From: Nematostella vectensis
Taxonomy: Eukaryota; Cnidaria; Anthozoa; Actiniaria; Edwardsiidae
Assembly (NCBI RefSeq): GCF_932526225.1
Contig: NC_064035.1
Coordinates: forward strand, 9,039,296-9,103,295
Reading direction: 5' to 3'
Length of the DNA stretch: 64,000 nt
Numbering within the stretch: position 1 is the stretch's first letter; the number at the start of each line of letters is the position of its first letter. Shown here piece by piece: positions 23,550 through 34,559 of this stretch. The notes under the pieces were generated by a model that made no database searches, had not been told where the DNA came from, and saw only the letters and a program-made list of their open reading frames with translations. A program made the position numbers and the translations under genes.

Positions 23550-25549
23550 ATGATCATGATGCAGAAGTCCGTGGCAATTTTTGCTTTAGTGACTTTGATG
23601 AGTCTGTTGTTATCCGTAAGCGGTCACATGTGTATAGGGAAGCGTGCGGCGGGGCAGGACTCTCAAGACAAGGATGAGACCAAGTAAGTTGGTTGCCATG
23701 GGAATGATCATACTTTAGGATCCAGAGCGTCTACTGGCGCATTTCTATTTTCCTCTGTTTCAACATATTGTTGCTGTTTATCAAAAAACTGTTTGATGTT
23801 TTTTTTTTCTATTTTCCCCTGTTTCAACATATTGTTGCTGTTTATCAAATATCTGTTTGATGTTTTTTTCCTCCTCATTTTTCAGGACATTTTTATAGAA
23901 TACGCTTAAACAAGGACTCGCGCGGACAAGCCCGTTTCTCGAAACACCCGAGTATTTCGGGCCCGAAAACTTCATTTTGCATTTTTTGCTCAAAATTTTG
24001 CATGTTTTCCTTTTTGAGAACCGCTTTCATTTTAGAACAGTTTGAACTTCCTCTTGGTTCATATTCCAAATGATTACGCTCAATATGGCCTTTTTTGAAG
24101 TTTTGCTAAACTAAAAAAGTTACCCGAAAAGTCTCGGGTGACTCTGAGGTCCCGAGAACTTTCCTAATATTTAAGCCATGTGACTTTCGGGCCCGAGAAG
24201 TTCGAGAAATATCAAAATCTAAAAATCTATAAAAAGAATCATCCTTCGCTTGAATCTTTTTGGTGAAATACGATGTTTGACGATATTTGAACACATTCAG
24301 ATACCATAAATTTTATAGGAACCAGCCAGCTTTTCAAATTAAGGAATAGAAACGATTTCGGGCACGAGACATGTCGGGTGTTTCGAGAAACGAGCCCCTG
24401 GTCCAAATCGTCATTCCAGCTAGACCGCGTCAAGTGCAGAGCTCAGTAAATATCGAAAAAAGCAGAGCTGTAGATTAACTTTGATTATTTTTCAGTTGAA
24501 AATAATGTTCTCTATACATAAGGCAATAACGGCGAGTTTCTTGGTAGTGGTTTTCTACGGCAACAACGACAAAAATTGCGATTCAAAAAGAGCGCGCTCT
24601 CGTTTAAAATGACGCTATTCTTTAGCGCGCACGTGAAAATAACGAAACCTGAAAACTTTTTTGCTTCAAAATTGTCCCATTCTCTATTTCTTATTTGTCC
24701 AGTCACCAGAGAAGATTTAGAAAATTTAGTTGTCTTTACACCATTGATGTTTAAGACATTACTTCGAACTTGATCATATCTCTTTTGCTTCATTTTTTGA
24801 AGCTCTGCACTCGACAAAGTCTAGCGAGAATGATGGCTTGGACCAGGTCCGCGCCTTTTATACCCCGTGCCTAAATATCACCGTGAGGTGTTCAAGGTAG
24901 ATTATATCGTATTGGCTATTTGAGAAACGGCGTTTCGATTTTTTGTGACCAAGCTGTGACGATTATTTGGGTATAATATTTCAAGAGCGACATTAATGAT
25001 AAAAATTGATTTGAGCAAACAGCTATGCTCCCTGTATATATGAGGATTAAAATGGATAACCAAAAAAGAGTTGCATAAGTCCTTCTTCAGGGCGACTTAA
25101 AAAAGTCCGAAACGTTGGCATATTTGGAGACTCAGTTTTGGTTCTTCATTTAATCCACTTATTTCAGCCAGAATGTCACTGATGTGGCGAATATTTAGGG
25201 TACAATAATTTTTACTAATAAGCAAGCGCGTTCACAGAATTGGCTAAGGGGGAGGGGGGATGCACAGTCCTAGGTATCGTTTTGTAAAAGTATAGTATTT
25301 GAAGACTCCTTAATAAAGAAATAACCTACTTTTTGGCTGCAAAGTGTGTTCGCCTGTTGGATCAATTTCGAAATACAGACTTGGGACGTATGTAATTGGA
25401 CTGTAAAACTAACATATGCCTGCTTTTTTTGGTACAGCTTGCTGTCCAGGGAAATGTCCAATGGATTGGTAAACAGGCTGGAAACTCTTCAAGACATCCG
25501 GGCATTTTTGCGTCATCGGAAGACGCTCTCAGACGACAGCCAGTGCTGA
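23550..25549 (+). CDS. Small secreted protein 2, peptide-precursor-like
   Basis: Two coding exons, 23550-23683 and 25438-25549, join in phase to give 81 residues. The first follows a strong TTTTTTTTCTTACAG acceptor (23534) and codes for a signal peptide (AIFALVTLMSLLLSVSG). It continues with HMCIGKRAAGQDSQ and ends ACCAA followed by GTAAGT. The second begins after GGTACAG and codes for a charged, probably helical segment containing RLETLQDIRAFLRHRK, with a Cys as the last residue. GKR right after GHMCI is a possible amidation and cleavage site. The two Cys of the mature part could pair. A further donor at 25581 (CAG followed by GTAACT) and an acceptor near 25832 suggest an intron in the 3' UTR; AATAAA lies near 26119. 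No family is recognised. The first coding exon is too short for most ORF finders. Confidence 0.66.
23930..24397. mobile_element. CGTTTCTCGAAAC-type TIR element, copy A
   Basis: About 45 bp of inverted repeat: GCCCGTTTCTCGAAACACCC at the left, GGGTGTTTCGAGAAACGAGC at the right, with inner TTTCGGGC/GCCCGAAA motifs. A second copy lies at 63473-63938 with the same ends and a similar interior. There is no transposase frame, so it is non-autonomous. It lies in the intron of secreted gene 2. Confidence 0.8.
24838..24868 (-). promoter_or_regulatory. Consensus TATA box, antisense in an intron
   Basis: GGTATAAAAGGCGCGG reads on the minus strand near 24855-24870, inside the long intron of secreted gene 2. 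Below it an open frame runs to 24512, but it has no signal peptide or family motif, so the transcript is unknown. Confidence 0.3.
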
Positions 25550-26276
25550 GCGGTGCCTCTTGAATCGTATCAGGTAACTTTCTCACACACAATAGATGAG
25601 TGAGTAATACGCCCACAGTAAGTTATGATATAGGTGATATATGTCTATAGATTTTGGTTTTGTTTTGAATATTTAAAACTTTTATCATTTTTAGATACAA
25701 CTTTCCCTGTATTATTGATACTTTATAGATAGAATTTAGCTGTTTTATTTGTAGGATGGATTGAGATTTACCGTGATTTAAGCGGATTTAATTCCTGAAA
25801 TGGAATTTTCATTTTTCTCTTTTTTTTTTCAGAGTACAACTTTGAAGTAGCTACCTTCTCCTGTGCTACTTTATTTACGATATACAAATGAACAACATTA
25901 ATTCAGAGTTTTGTTTATAGTAATTGTTGTTATCGTAACAGGAATGTAATTGGTAGTCCAAGTAGAACAAAATAATAGAAAGCTTTCTTACGCAATTTTC
26001 ACCTTTCTTGATAAAAGAAGGCAATGTCATCAATGCTTGTCAAAAGAGCATAAATGAAACGTATTAAAACTGAAGAGACTTTCTCTGTTGCTGTCCTTCA
26101 GTCAAAGACTACGAAGGGAATAAAAAATATACTATTATTACCATTATTCTATGTCAAGCCACAAGACTTCAGTTGTTATTCCCTTGCATTACTTTAACTG
26201 CCCTCTCTGATTTTTGTTCTATATAAAAGTCGAAATTATTTATGAAATATGTCGCTTTATAGCTGTAGTCTATCGT

Positions 26277-26377
26277 CACCCCCCCTCCCCCCCCCACCAC
26301 CCCCCTTTTGCTCAAACGCCCTTTGCAGTGTATCTCTTTGTATATTTTTTGGTCCGGGGGGGGGGGGGGGGACCAAA
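26277..26377. repeat. C-run and G-run pair
   Basis: A C-rich run (26277-26308) is followed by a pure G-run (26356-26371), which could pair with each other. This may be another decayed inverted-repeat element. Nothing else is seen from 26130 to 27250. Confidence 0.5.
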
Positions 26378-27283
26378 AGGAGCGCGGTTTTGTGTTGACA
26401 TGTTTTGCTTATGGGGGACATACCACGCCTTAGGCCCCACGCCCATTCCTTGTTTCATAACATTTATATCGTTATAGAGTTGGGGGACCAATAATTGCCA
26501 GCACAACAACCTACGATATTACTTTAAGTTTAAAGCTGCTGAGACATTTCATTTGTGAAGGGAAAAGTTACGCACAAATCTTCATACGTTTTATTTCACA
26601 AAAAGCACTGTGACTTAAGATGGAAAATATATTTCCATTTTAAAAATGTAATGATGCTATCATCCTATCTAAAATAGAATTACAAGGGGAAAAGTGTGCT
26701 GTTCACGAATTCTTATTGTCTTTGCACGTCCTCATCCATATCTCTCCGTTATGGCTCCCACCATGTGTAGTATCCATCCTAGGGTTTTTTTTTTCAGTTT
26801 CACTTCTCCCTGAAAGGAAAAGGTCAGTTATATCAAACGGTATCTAGTGCAGATAGAAAAAGAGTATAATTTACAATACGTACAATGCGAGAACCAATTG
26901 AACATTGTGACAAGTTAAAAATTTTGTACTATACAAATGCCGATGTTCGATGTCATCGAACCATCCTCCAGCTAGCATACAGATACCTTTTCGTTACAGA
27001 GACAAACCTGTGAAACTATACAAAGAGCTTTCACCGTTTTGGTATATTGAGCATTCCTAGGATTTTTATTAAAATATTAATCCACCCCCCGTTAAAGCTA
27101 CTGCTCAGAAATACGTAAATGGTAACAGCGATTTGCTTTCAAAGCAGGAGATTAACATCGAAATGAAACTAATTTGTACAGAAAACAATATTAAATGCAA
27201 GTAGTGTTCCTACCAACCATAGATTCGTCCCTACAGTCTCTCAAGTATTTTTTTTAAAGGGTACATAGCACTTGGTGGTATAA

Positions 27284-28712
27284 ATAAGACTATTTGGACT
27301 ATAGACACGCTGTAGATAAGAGTACATAGCACTTGGTGGTATAACTAAGACTATTTGGACTATAGACACGCTGTAGATAAGAGTACATAGCACTTGGTGG
27401 TATAACTAAGACTATTTGGACTATAGAGACGCTGTAGATAAGGGTACATAGTACTTGGGGGTATAAATAAGACTATTTGGACTATAGACACGCTGTAGAT
27501 AAGAGTTCATAGCACTTGGTGGTATAACTAAGACTATTTGGACTATAGACACGCTGTAGATAAGGGTACATAGCACTTGGGGGTATAACTAAGACTATTT
27601 GGACTATAGACACGCTGTAGATAAGGGTACATAGCACTTGGTGGTATAACTAAGACTTTTTGGACTATAGACACGCTGTAGATAAGGGTACATAGCACTT
27701 GGGGGTATAACTAAGACTATTTGGACTATAGACACGCTGTAGATAAGGGTACATAGCACTTGGTGGTATAACTAAGACTATTTCGACTATAGACACGCTG
27801 TAGATAAAGGTACATAGCACTTGTGTCATAATTAAGACTATTTGGACTATAGACACGCTGTAGATAAGAGTACATAGCACTTGGGGGTATAACTAAGACT
27901 ATTTGGACTATAGACACGTTGTAGATAAGAGTACATAGCACTTGGTGGTATAACTAAGACTATTTCGACTATAGACACGCTGTAGATAAGAGTACATAGC
28001 ACTTGGGGGTATAACTAAGACTATTTGGACTATAGACACGCTGTAGATAAGAGTACATAGCACTTGGTGGTATAACTAAGACTATTTGGACTATAGACAC
28101 GCTACATAGCACTTGTGTCATAATTAAGACTATTTTGACTATAGACACGCTGTAGATAAGAGTACATAGCACTTGGGGGTATAACTAAGACTATTTCGAC
28201 TATAGACACGCTGTAGATAAAGGCACATAGCACTTGGTGGTATAAATAAGACTATTTTGACTATAGACACGCTGTAGATAAGAGTACATAGCACTTGGTG
28301 GTATAACTAAGACTATTTGGACTATAGACTGATAGACACGCTGTAGATAAGGGTACATAGCACTTGGGGTATAACTAAGACTATTTGGACTATAGACACG
28401 CTGTAGATAAGGGTACATAGCACTTGGTGGTATAACTAAGACTATTTGGACTATAGACACGCTGTAGATAAGGGTACATAGCACTTGGTGTCATAATTAA
28501 GACTATTTGGACTATAGACACGCTGTAGATAAGAGTACATAGCACTTGGTGGTATAAATAAGACTATTTTGACTATAGACACGCTGTAGATAAGGGTACA
28601 TAGCACTCGGTGGTATAACTAAGACTATTTGGACTATAGACACGCTGTAGATAAGAGTACATAGCACTTGGTGGTATAACTAAGACTATTTGGACTATAG
28701 ACACGCTGTAGA
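27284..28712. repeat. 61-bp minisatellite, about 24 copies
   Basis: The unit contains AGACTATTTGGACTATAGAC and GTACATAGCACTTGG, with a few short deletions and one insertion near 28325. It lies between secreted genes 2 and 3. Minus-strand frames of 67-94 codons are by-products of the repeat. 28713-29126 holds nothing I can support. Confidence 0.93.
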
Positions 28713-29126
28713 TAAAAAGAAAGTGATTTGCGTAGGCGTGGTGGAATCAATAATCAGACACGTTAAAGACACATTAACGTTTAAGTTCCATGATGTTACA
28801 CCTGTACGCTACACCTTTCTGAAAACTGTTGTTTTGGGAACGTTTCGAGAATACGCTTCGTCGGAAAGGCGTTAAACATCGAACTACGACATTTCTTTGA
28901 TTGCATTTTGCTTTTTTTATTGAACAAAAAAGTACAGAATCTGACATCTGGCGGGTCTAATGGTGAACCAAGGCCCTCTCTAGCTATTCTAAAATATTGT
29001 GCTTCTAAATATAAGGAAATATAAAGAAAAAAGAAAAAAAAAACATGATCCCCCTCCCTCCTCCCTCCTCCCTCATGACATGTAGTCCCCTTATTGGTAA
29101 CCCTGTGTCCTCTCCAGTCTCACCAT

Positions 29127-29366
29127 TCAAGACCACCATGGTCTAGACTCCTTCTCCCTTGGTGGGGCCCAGTCCGTCTCTTCCACCACTGGGATAGATA
29201 TCCTGACGGGGATATTATGGGCTCTCCTGCCTTCCTTGATAATCGCCGCCGCCAGGCCTCGCTTGCCACCAGGGTGGTTGATACCGAAGTGCGCTCTTGT
29301 GAAGTGCGCCTCTAGGATAACTGCTACTACCAGCACGCTTACACCCACAAAAACGACGTGTTTCAT
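29127..29366 (-). CDS. Small secreted protein 3 with a PGGKR site after the signal peptide
   Basis: One coding exon gives 79 residues. A CCTCCTAG acceptor lies 8 bases before the ATG, as in secreted genes 1 and 2. Residues 1-20 form a signal peptide (VVFVGVSVLVVAVILEA). Soon after comes AHFGINHPGGKRGLAAA. Gly-Lys-Arg is a classic amidation/cleavage signal, so a short amide ending HPG is predicted. The tail contains NIPVRISIPVVEE and ends PWWS. Secreted protein 4 shares HFGI, a following Pro and IPV(K/R), so the two look like paralogues; protein 4 has an intron where protein 3 has none. The order signal peptide, short peptide, GKR, longer tail resembles GnRH/AKH-type precursors, but the N-terminal Gln of that family is absent. 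This link is speculative. Confidence 0.66.
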   Translation of the reverse strand: MKHVVFVGVSVLVVAVILEAHFTRAHFGINHPGGKRGLAAAIIKEGRRAHNIPVRISIPVVEETDWAPPREKESRPWWS

Positions 29367-29448
29367 GTTTGAGCTAGGAGGAAAATACATCATCCCTCAG
29401 CATAGGATCAACGCTACTACCAGCATGCTTACACCCACAAAAACGAGT
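29316..29448 (-). repeat. Partial tandem duplication of the signal-peptide segment
   Basis: About 40 bp coding for part of the signal peptide of secreted gene 3 (29318-29356, plus-strand core CTTACACCCACAAAAACGA) is repeated at 29410-29448, just upstream of the splice acceptor. The copy carries no ATG context and is probably intronic. Confidence 0.7.
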
Positions 29449-29474
29449 GCAATAGATGGTAGTTCAAAACTCAC

Positions 29475-29516
29475 GCTTACTTGTGCCTTCTCGAAAAGTA
29501 TGATCCATTATATAAG
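29475..29516 (-). promoter_or_regulatory. Possible TATA box and first donor of secreted gene 3
   Basis: On the minus strand CTTATATAATGG lies at about 29505-29516, and GGCACAA followed by GTAAGC ends at 29481. The spacing is tight: about 30 bases from TATA to donor leaves almost no first exon unless the GTGAGT at 29474 is the real donor. Confidence 0.35.
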
Positions 29517-29519
29517 TAT

Positions 29520-31190
29520 TCAGATATTGACTTTCTTTAAAACAGAACAAAACACACCAGCAACCCATCTTGTGGTCTTGCTATAGCTCTAGAGTGCCCT
29601 ATAAACTTGAACTTATGAGGATCCATTTTTGGGGCGATTCTACTGTACAAAACTTGTGTAGATTCGGTTGGAAGCTTTACAAACCCTTAAAAAAATGAAA
29701 ACAAATAACGAAATCTTATAGATTATCATATTTAATTTACCGGGATGGTTATGGTCGAGATTCTCCTGCTCATCTCAAGAGCAGAAAATAGGAAATCTAG
29801 CTATAAACTGCAGAAAGTGTTCGACTCTCTGTCAAAGCACCCCTGTGATAACAACACTTTCACACACCTTACCTTAGAAAATACGAAATCGCCAACTAAC
29901 TCCGTGATCCGGCACTGGCTGACTAGCCATTCTACAGTCATTTTTATCCCCAAACTTCGCTTGTTTATCGAAAGCGTTAAATCAACAAAACATAAAACAA
30001 ATCTGTGCCGCTTCCTTGTGCCCGGCCCTCGCATGAATAATTATTTCCATAACAGGAATATTGACGGAAGCTAATACAGTGCACGGCAAACAAGGTATAA
30101 CGCATCTCGATAAAGTGAACGTCAAAGCGCTAGCGGGTAAAAGTGGGTATAATATATTCATTATGCGTGACAAAGAACGTTTAAGTTCACCGTCTTGCAG
30201 GAGATAGCCAAGACGAGATTTGGGTGAAAAATTTTTTTTTAAAAGAAAGCGCTAGAGTGTGCAGAATTGCAGAAAAGTTATGTTTGTCCACCTGTTACAG
30301 TAATTGCCGCAGATTTAGTTGTGTGGGTCGCTTGTATCGCGAGAGATTTCCGTCCCACTTGAATTTGTTTCCGAGGACTGAGCAGCATGGAACATAGTTT
30401 TATTTTTGTAAACACTCAAAGTGTATAGGTTTTTTCCAATTAACCCATTAGCCCATCTCACTTTTTCGCGCCTGAGAGACCTCTGTTAGAAGGAAAAGAT
30501 CGAGGGCGAAGCCAAGGGAATTGTGCGATGGGGTACTTATTGCATTTTTTGTAAGAAAGTTACAAGTTGGTAGATTGGTAGTGGTTCTAAATTCTGGATC
30601 AAATAATTTTAATGCACACAAATTAATATGTATATTTTTTTTTAATACAAATTGTTTGTAAGAATTTTAAACCACCCCTTTTGTTTGTGTGTTAATAAAC
30701 CCGCCTTCCCCCATTCTGTTGCATGTATATTTACGGATTTGCAGAGGGGTTCCATCAATTTCTATTGTTCTACTCTTCTTCTTGAGCTACCACGTCTAGA
30801 ACGTATTGCATTGTTAGCCCACACACTGAACACTATTTACGTCTTTAGTCACGGAAGGAAACGGGATCTGCGGATTGAATGGCGCCTGGAGCGCGCGAGG
30901 GCCGCGAATGGGCGCGTAATAGTCACATTGCTTCAAGATGCAAGACTGCCCTCGAGTATTTACATGGAATGAGGGGAAGTTTACTCAGCTTAACGCAACA
31001 CTTAATTAGGTATGCTTTTAGCAAGCTTTCAGAAAATATCTTTCGATTTAAAGGTAAAGTTATGTTTATATCTTATAATTTATTTTTCACATTCGATGTA
31101 ACATTATTACGACGCTTCCCCCTAAAATTGTTAAATATAAAAAAAGTTAACTTTAGCTCATAGCTCATGTCTTAATTGATGACCTTATGC
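29520..31190. other. Intergenic, no supported gene
   Basis: Open frames up to 109 codons occur but lack signal peptides, splice context or family motifs. A TATAATA near 30145 (plus strand) might be a promoter; no exon follows that I can defend. Confidence 0.4.
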
Positions 31191-31192
31191 AG

Positions 31193-31330
31193 GTGAGTGT
31201 TAAAATCACTCCAAAAACAATTGAACTGCATGAGTTTGCTAGTCTGTCGTTAGAAGAAGCCGGCATTTTATCAGACCACTCGCGTCGTAGTACAATTCTC
31301 GAACTTTCCAAAGAAGATCTTGCAGATTAA
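31193..31330 (+). CDS. Orphan 3'-terminal exon candidate, 45 codons
   Basis: After a TTATGCAG acceptor, one frame stays open to TAA and has clear coding character. It contains ELHEFASLSLEEAG and ILELSKEDLAD just before the stop: acidic, Leu-rich and probably helical. No start exon could be found upstream. It may be the last exon of another small secreted gene of this cluster or a relic. The family is not recognised. Confidence 0.35.
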   Translation: MSVKITPKTIELHEFASLSLEEAGILSDHSRRSTILELSKEDLAD

Positions 31331-31339
31331 AAATAATGT

Positions 31340-32520
31340 TGACTTTATATACCCCAGGATATCTTCAGCTATATGATCTTTCGAAAATAGCTTTTTTCCA
31401 GGAGGATACTTCAGGATTGCAATAAAACACTTGATCTGTCGAGCATTCCAAGGGTAGAATAAGTGTATCCTACGTTACAAAAGATGAATCTGTTGAATGT
31501 GAGGTATTGTACGTATTCATGTGAGTCATGTAGAAGCTATCAGAAGATTTCGCCACATTGGATTGATGCACCACAGACAAAACAATGGGAAACAAAAGAA
31601 CAGAACGATAAGGTAATCCAGCCAATCCCGTTAGGCGTTACGAGCGGGCTTCTACACTTCAGGAGGGGTATCTGGGTGCCCCCCTCTATTTAATTCAGAC
31701 GGCTAAGCTAGTGTTCTTCAGTGGTTACTCTGCACAATGCAGGTACCGTCTTTGATATTTCGAGTTCTACGGCACTTTGCCTTCGTGTAGCCGAATAATA
31801 TCCAATATTATTTGCGAATCAGTGGCTACACGTAGGCTATACGGCACTATACTAATAAAGAAGAGAAATTATTTTGATTCGGACCCCTTACCCAAAAATC
31901 TACAAGCACAAGAAATTGTATTTCCTTTCTACCGTTTTGTTTTTGGGTCAACCACGCGTTCATTTCGGTACTAGGACTAAATCTGGCACTTCCCCTTACA
32001 TTACCACACCCCGATCCATCGATTAATTATCTTTTTAGATAAAAATTTTGCGGTTATTTTAGTACTGATGGTATCTGATAAACTAAAGTGAGAAATGTTT
32101 TCATAATTCACTAAAATATGTACTTTATTGGCGTAGGCGATAACTTTAGGGTTGATGAAAGACCATGATACGTACATTACAACATCCATCCAGCTAACGA
32201 TAATGAAAAGGAGAATTTGCTAGTAGTTTTTACCATTTTAAATGCCCGGCAATCGGATTGATAAACATGTATTAAAATATTCAAGTCTTGTAAAATAAAC
32301 TTGATAACCCCATGCAGAATTCACTCAGTCGAGTATGGCTTTCCGGGATTGTCGGAGGTATAACGGAACGCATCAAACTATGGAATTCCCCGGCCACAGT
32401 ATCACCAATATAAGACCCCTCACTTGCACGTGCATCGTTACATAGTTTCTAGAGGCTCCTTTTGCCACCAAAATTAAGAGCCAATCCCATCCGCTTGCCC
32501 TAAAAAATAGAAACACTTTC
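31340..32520. other. No recognisable feature
   Basis: AT-rich intergenic DNA between the orphan exon and the promoter of secreted gene 4. The open frames (up to 76 codons) have no supporting context. Confidence 0.4.
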
Positions 32521-32530
32521 TTCACAAAGC

Positions 32531-32619
32531 GTATTAAAACAGTCCACCAAGAGCTAAAGTCAGTCTAGAGTTTGGAGTGTTTGGACACGTCAAAAAAGGT
32601 CCCACTAAAAACGTAAAAG
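32531..32619 (+). promoter_or_regulatory. TATA promoter and non-coding first exon of secreted gene 4
   Basis: TATTAAAA lies at 32531-32538 and TCAGTC, matching an initiator, at about 32560. The exon then ends GTAAAAG before GTAAGG, with its last base at 32619. The intron runs to TTATAG at 32921. The arrangement is as in secreted genes 1 and 2. Confidence 0.55.
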
Positions 32620-32955
32620 GTAAGGAGAACTAAAGCAAAGGAATTACATATTGTGTATTAAGCGCACTAGTGAAAAAGACGCTTTAAAAAAGGTAGTTCA
32701 TTGTAAGTCGTTTGATTCTTTAGGGTTCTTTTTGGTTCTTTTTGTACAAGTTTGATTGATGAAAAAAAAACATCTCAAGCTAAAATTTGAAAAAAAAAAG
32801 CAATATAGGACCAAAAGCTATTGTTAATTTTAACATACTTGACTAATCTCGCAAAAATAGGAAACTAAAATGTTACCTAAATCCTACTTATCCTGTCTTT
32901 ATTCACCATACTCAATTATAGACAATCATTCCGTTGGTGTTTGTTTTCTTGGGAA

Positions 32956-34137
32956 ATGAAGACTCATGTGCTTATCGTTCTGGCGTGCATCACAATACCT
33001 CTGCTGTCGCTGGAATCACACGCGCACTTTGGAATTTACAGGCCTACAGTTAAATCGGGTAACAGAGCTGTCGCGCGGACCAGTACGGAGGCTTTGATAG
33101 ACGCGAAAGCGAAACAAATGGCGCGTAATTTTATTCTACGAATGCAGAGAAAGATCCACGTGATCCTCGTCAACATCACCATGCATTCTTTTCTTCAACG
33201 AGGTATTGTAAATCATTTGTATTTGCGAAATACATTTGAAAACATAGTCTGACACTTTAGTTTGACTAGGCATCTTGTAGAAAAGATGTTACTAGATGTT
33301 ATTCATAATAAATTGGGAACCGACTTGCTAAACAACTTTTTCTCCACCCCCTCCCACCCCCCGGTGCTTATCACATTTTTTATTAAGGCGTCACATCAAA
33401 CGTTGTATTGTTTCAAACGAGCTAAGAGCTTGGGTTCCGCGTTGAAAATGTTTTACAACCGTTCTCCAGTGACTCTGAACTTTATTCTAAGACTGTGCGT
33501 TCGGAATACCCACTTAATGCTCAGTAAAGATTTGCGTGTGTGTTTTTCTTAGTGGTTTGAGATATGAGACATGAGATATGTTTGAGGTCAAATCTTGGCT
33601 AATGACCAAGAGAACGGGATTTCCACGGGATAAATTACATCATTTTATAAGCGATTTCCTTGGTACATCCGCAATTATCAAGAGACCATGATATATCACG
33701 ATCTCTTGCAATTATCTAATACTCAAAGCATCAACAAACAGGGTGCGAAAATGGCCACATCCTTTGTAGTTGGGGAAGGGGCCATATCATATATTTGTTA
33801 TGCGGGTGCAGTGTGATCTCAGTAATATTTGACGCGAAGTTCGTAACGATCATAATAAGTGAATAACTCCCAAAGCTAAAACATATCCGAATTCGAAATT
33901 CTAATGCTGTCGCGAAAAGGGTACACGGATTTCCCCCTCGACTTTAACAGGGTCTGTAGTTAACAACGTGTGTCTTGTCACATACAGTCCAATCGCCTTT
34001 TTTTAATATGCCTTTTATCATTTTTAGGTATCCCAGTCAAAGCAATGGCAAGCCCGACGACTGTTCGAGGGACGGACAATAAGCCCGTTGCCACGGTGAT
34101 TCCGAGCGCACGTTGGTATCACGGCAGGCAAGCATGA
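32956..34137 (+). CDS. Small secreted protein 4, paralogue of protein 3
   Basis: Two coding exons, 32956-33202 and 34028-34137, join in phase (357 nt, 118 residues). The signal peptide (VLIVLACITIPLLSLES) is followed by HAHFGIYRPTVKSGNR. Next comes a basic, Ala-rich stretch, then IPVKAMAS at the start of the last exon, and the end RWYHGRQA. HFGI, the Pro four residues on, IPV(K/R) and a Trp near the C-terminus are shared with protein 3. Lys after RPTV could be a processing site; the Gly-Lys-Arg of protein 3 is missing. The function is unknown; a secreted peptide precursor is the best guess. Confidence 0.66.
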
Positions 34138-34317
34138 TGAGATGTGGTAGAAATGTTGTATTCATACATTTATTTATCAAATGTTGTATTTATGTAACTT
34201 TTGTAACTTATTTGATTAAAAAAAATTAACAGAATCATGAGAAAATTAAATTCTTTTCCTTATAGTGTTTTTTCTCTGAAAACGCGAATATTTTCCGTAC
34301 AACTATCGAAGATAGAG

Positions 34318-34405
34318 ACGTATCGATCACGTGACGTGTCAGGTACATGACCTGACGTGTTGGTGACGTGACATGGAGGTGACGTGACGTGCTGGTGACG
34401 TGTTA
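34318..34405. repeat. GTGACGTG-rich short repeats
   Basis: Repeated GTGACGTG-type motifs with spacers of about 10-20 bases, just downstream of secreted gene 4. TGACGT is the core of CREB/ATF sites, but the tandem layout suggests a small minisatellite. Confidence 0.5.
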
Positions 34406-34559
34406 AATACCCTGGTTGCCAGTTACTACCCCGAACACTAAGGTGTGACCAACGGGTATCTAGTGACATGCTGGTATTTCGGCCCAAGAAAAAAAAATAC
34501 TCATGTAGGGCGATTGCAATCGGCTTTTGTGCTGTTGCGAGTCAAAACAAGCCGTTTAG

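Noticed and set aside
25438-25549. Resemblance of the last exon of secreted gene 2 to parathyroid-hormone-type helices
   Set aside because: The similarity is only a loose pattern of Leu, Arg and Lys, too weak to claim.
27665-28484. Repeated minus-strand frames with MLCTLIYSVSIVQIV
   Set aside because: Come from the 61-bp minisatellite; each is broken at irregular units.
29745-30074. 109-codon plus-strand frame
   Set aside because: A minus-strand frame overlaps it. There is no signal peptide, motif or splice support.
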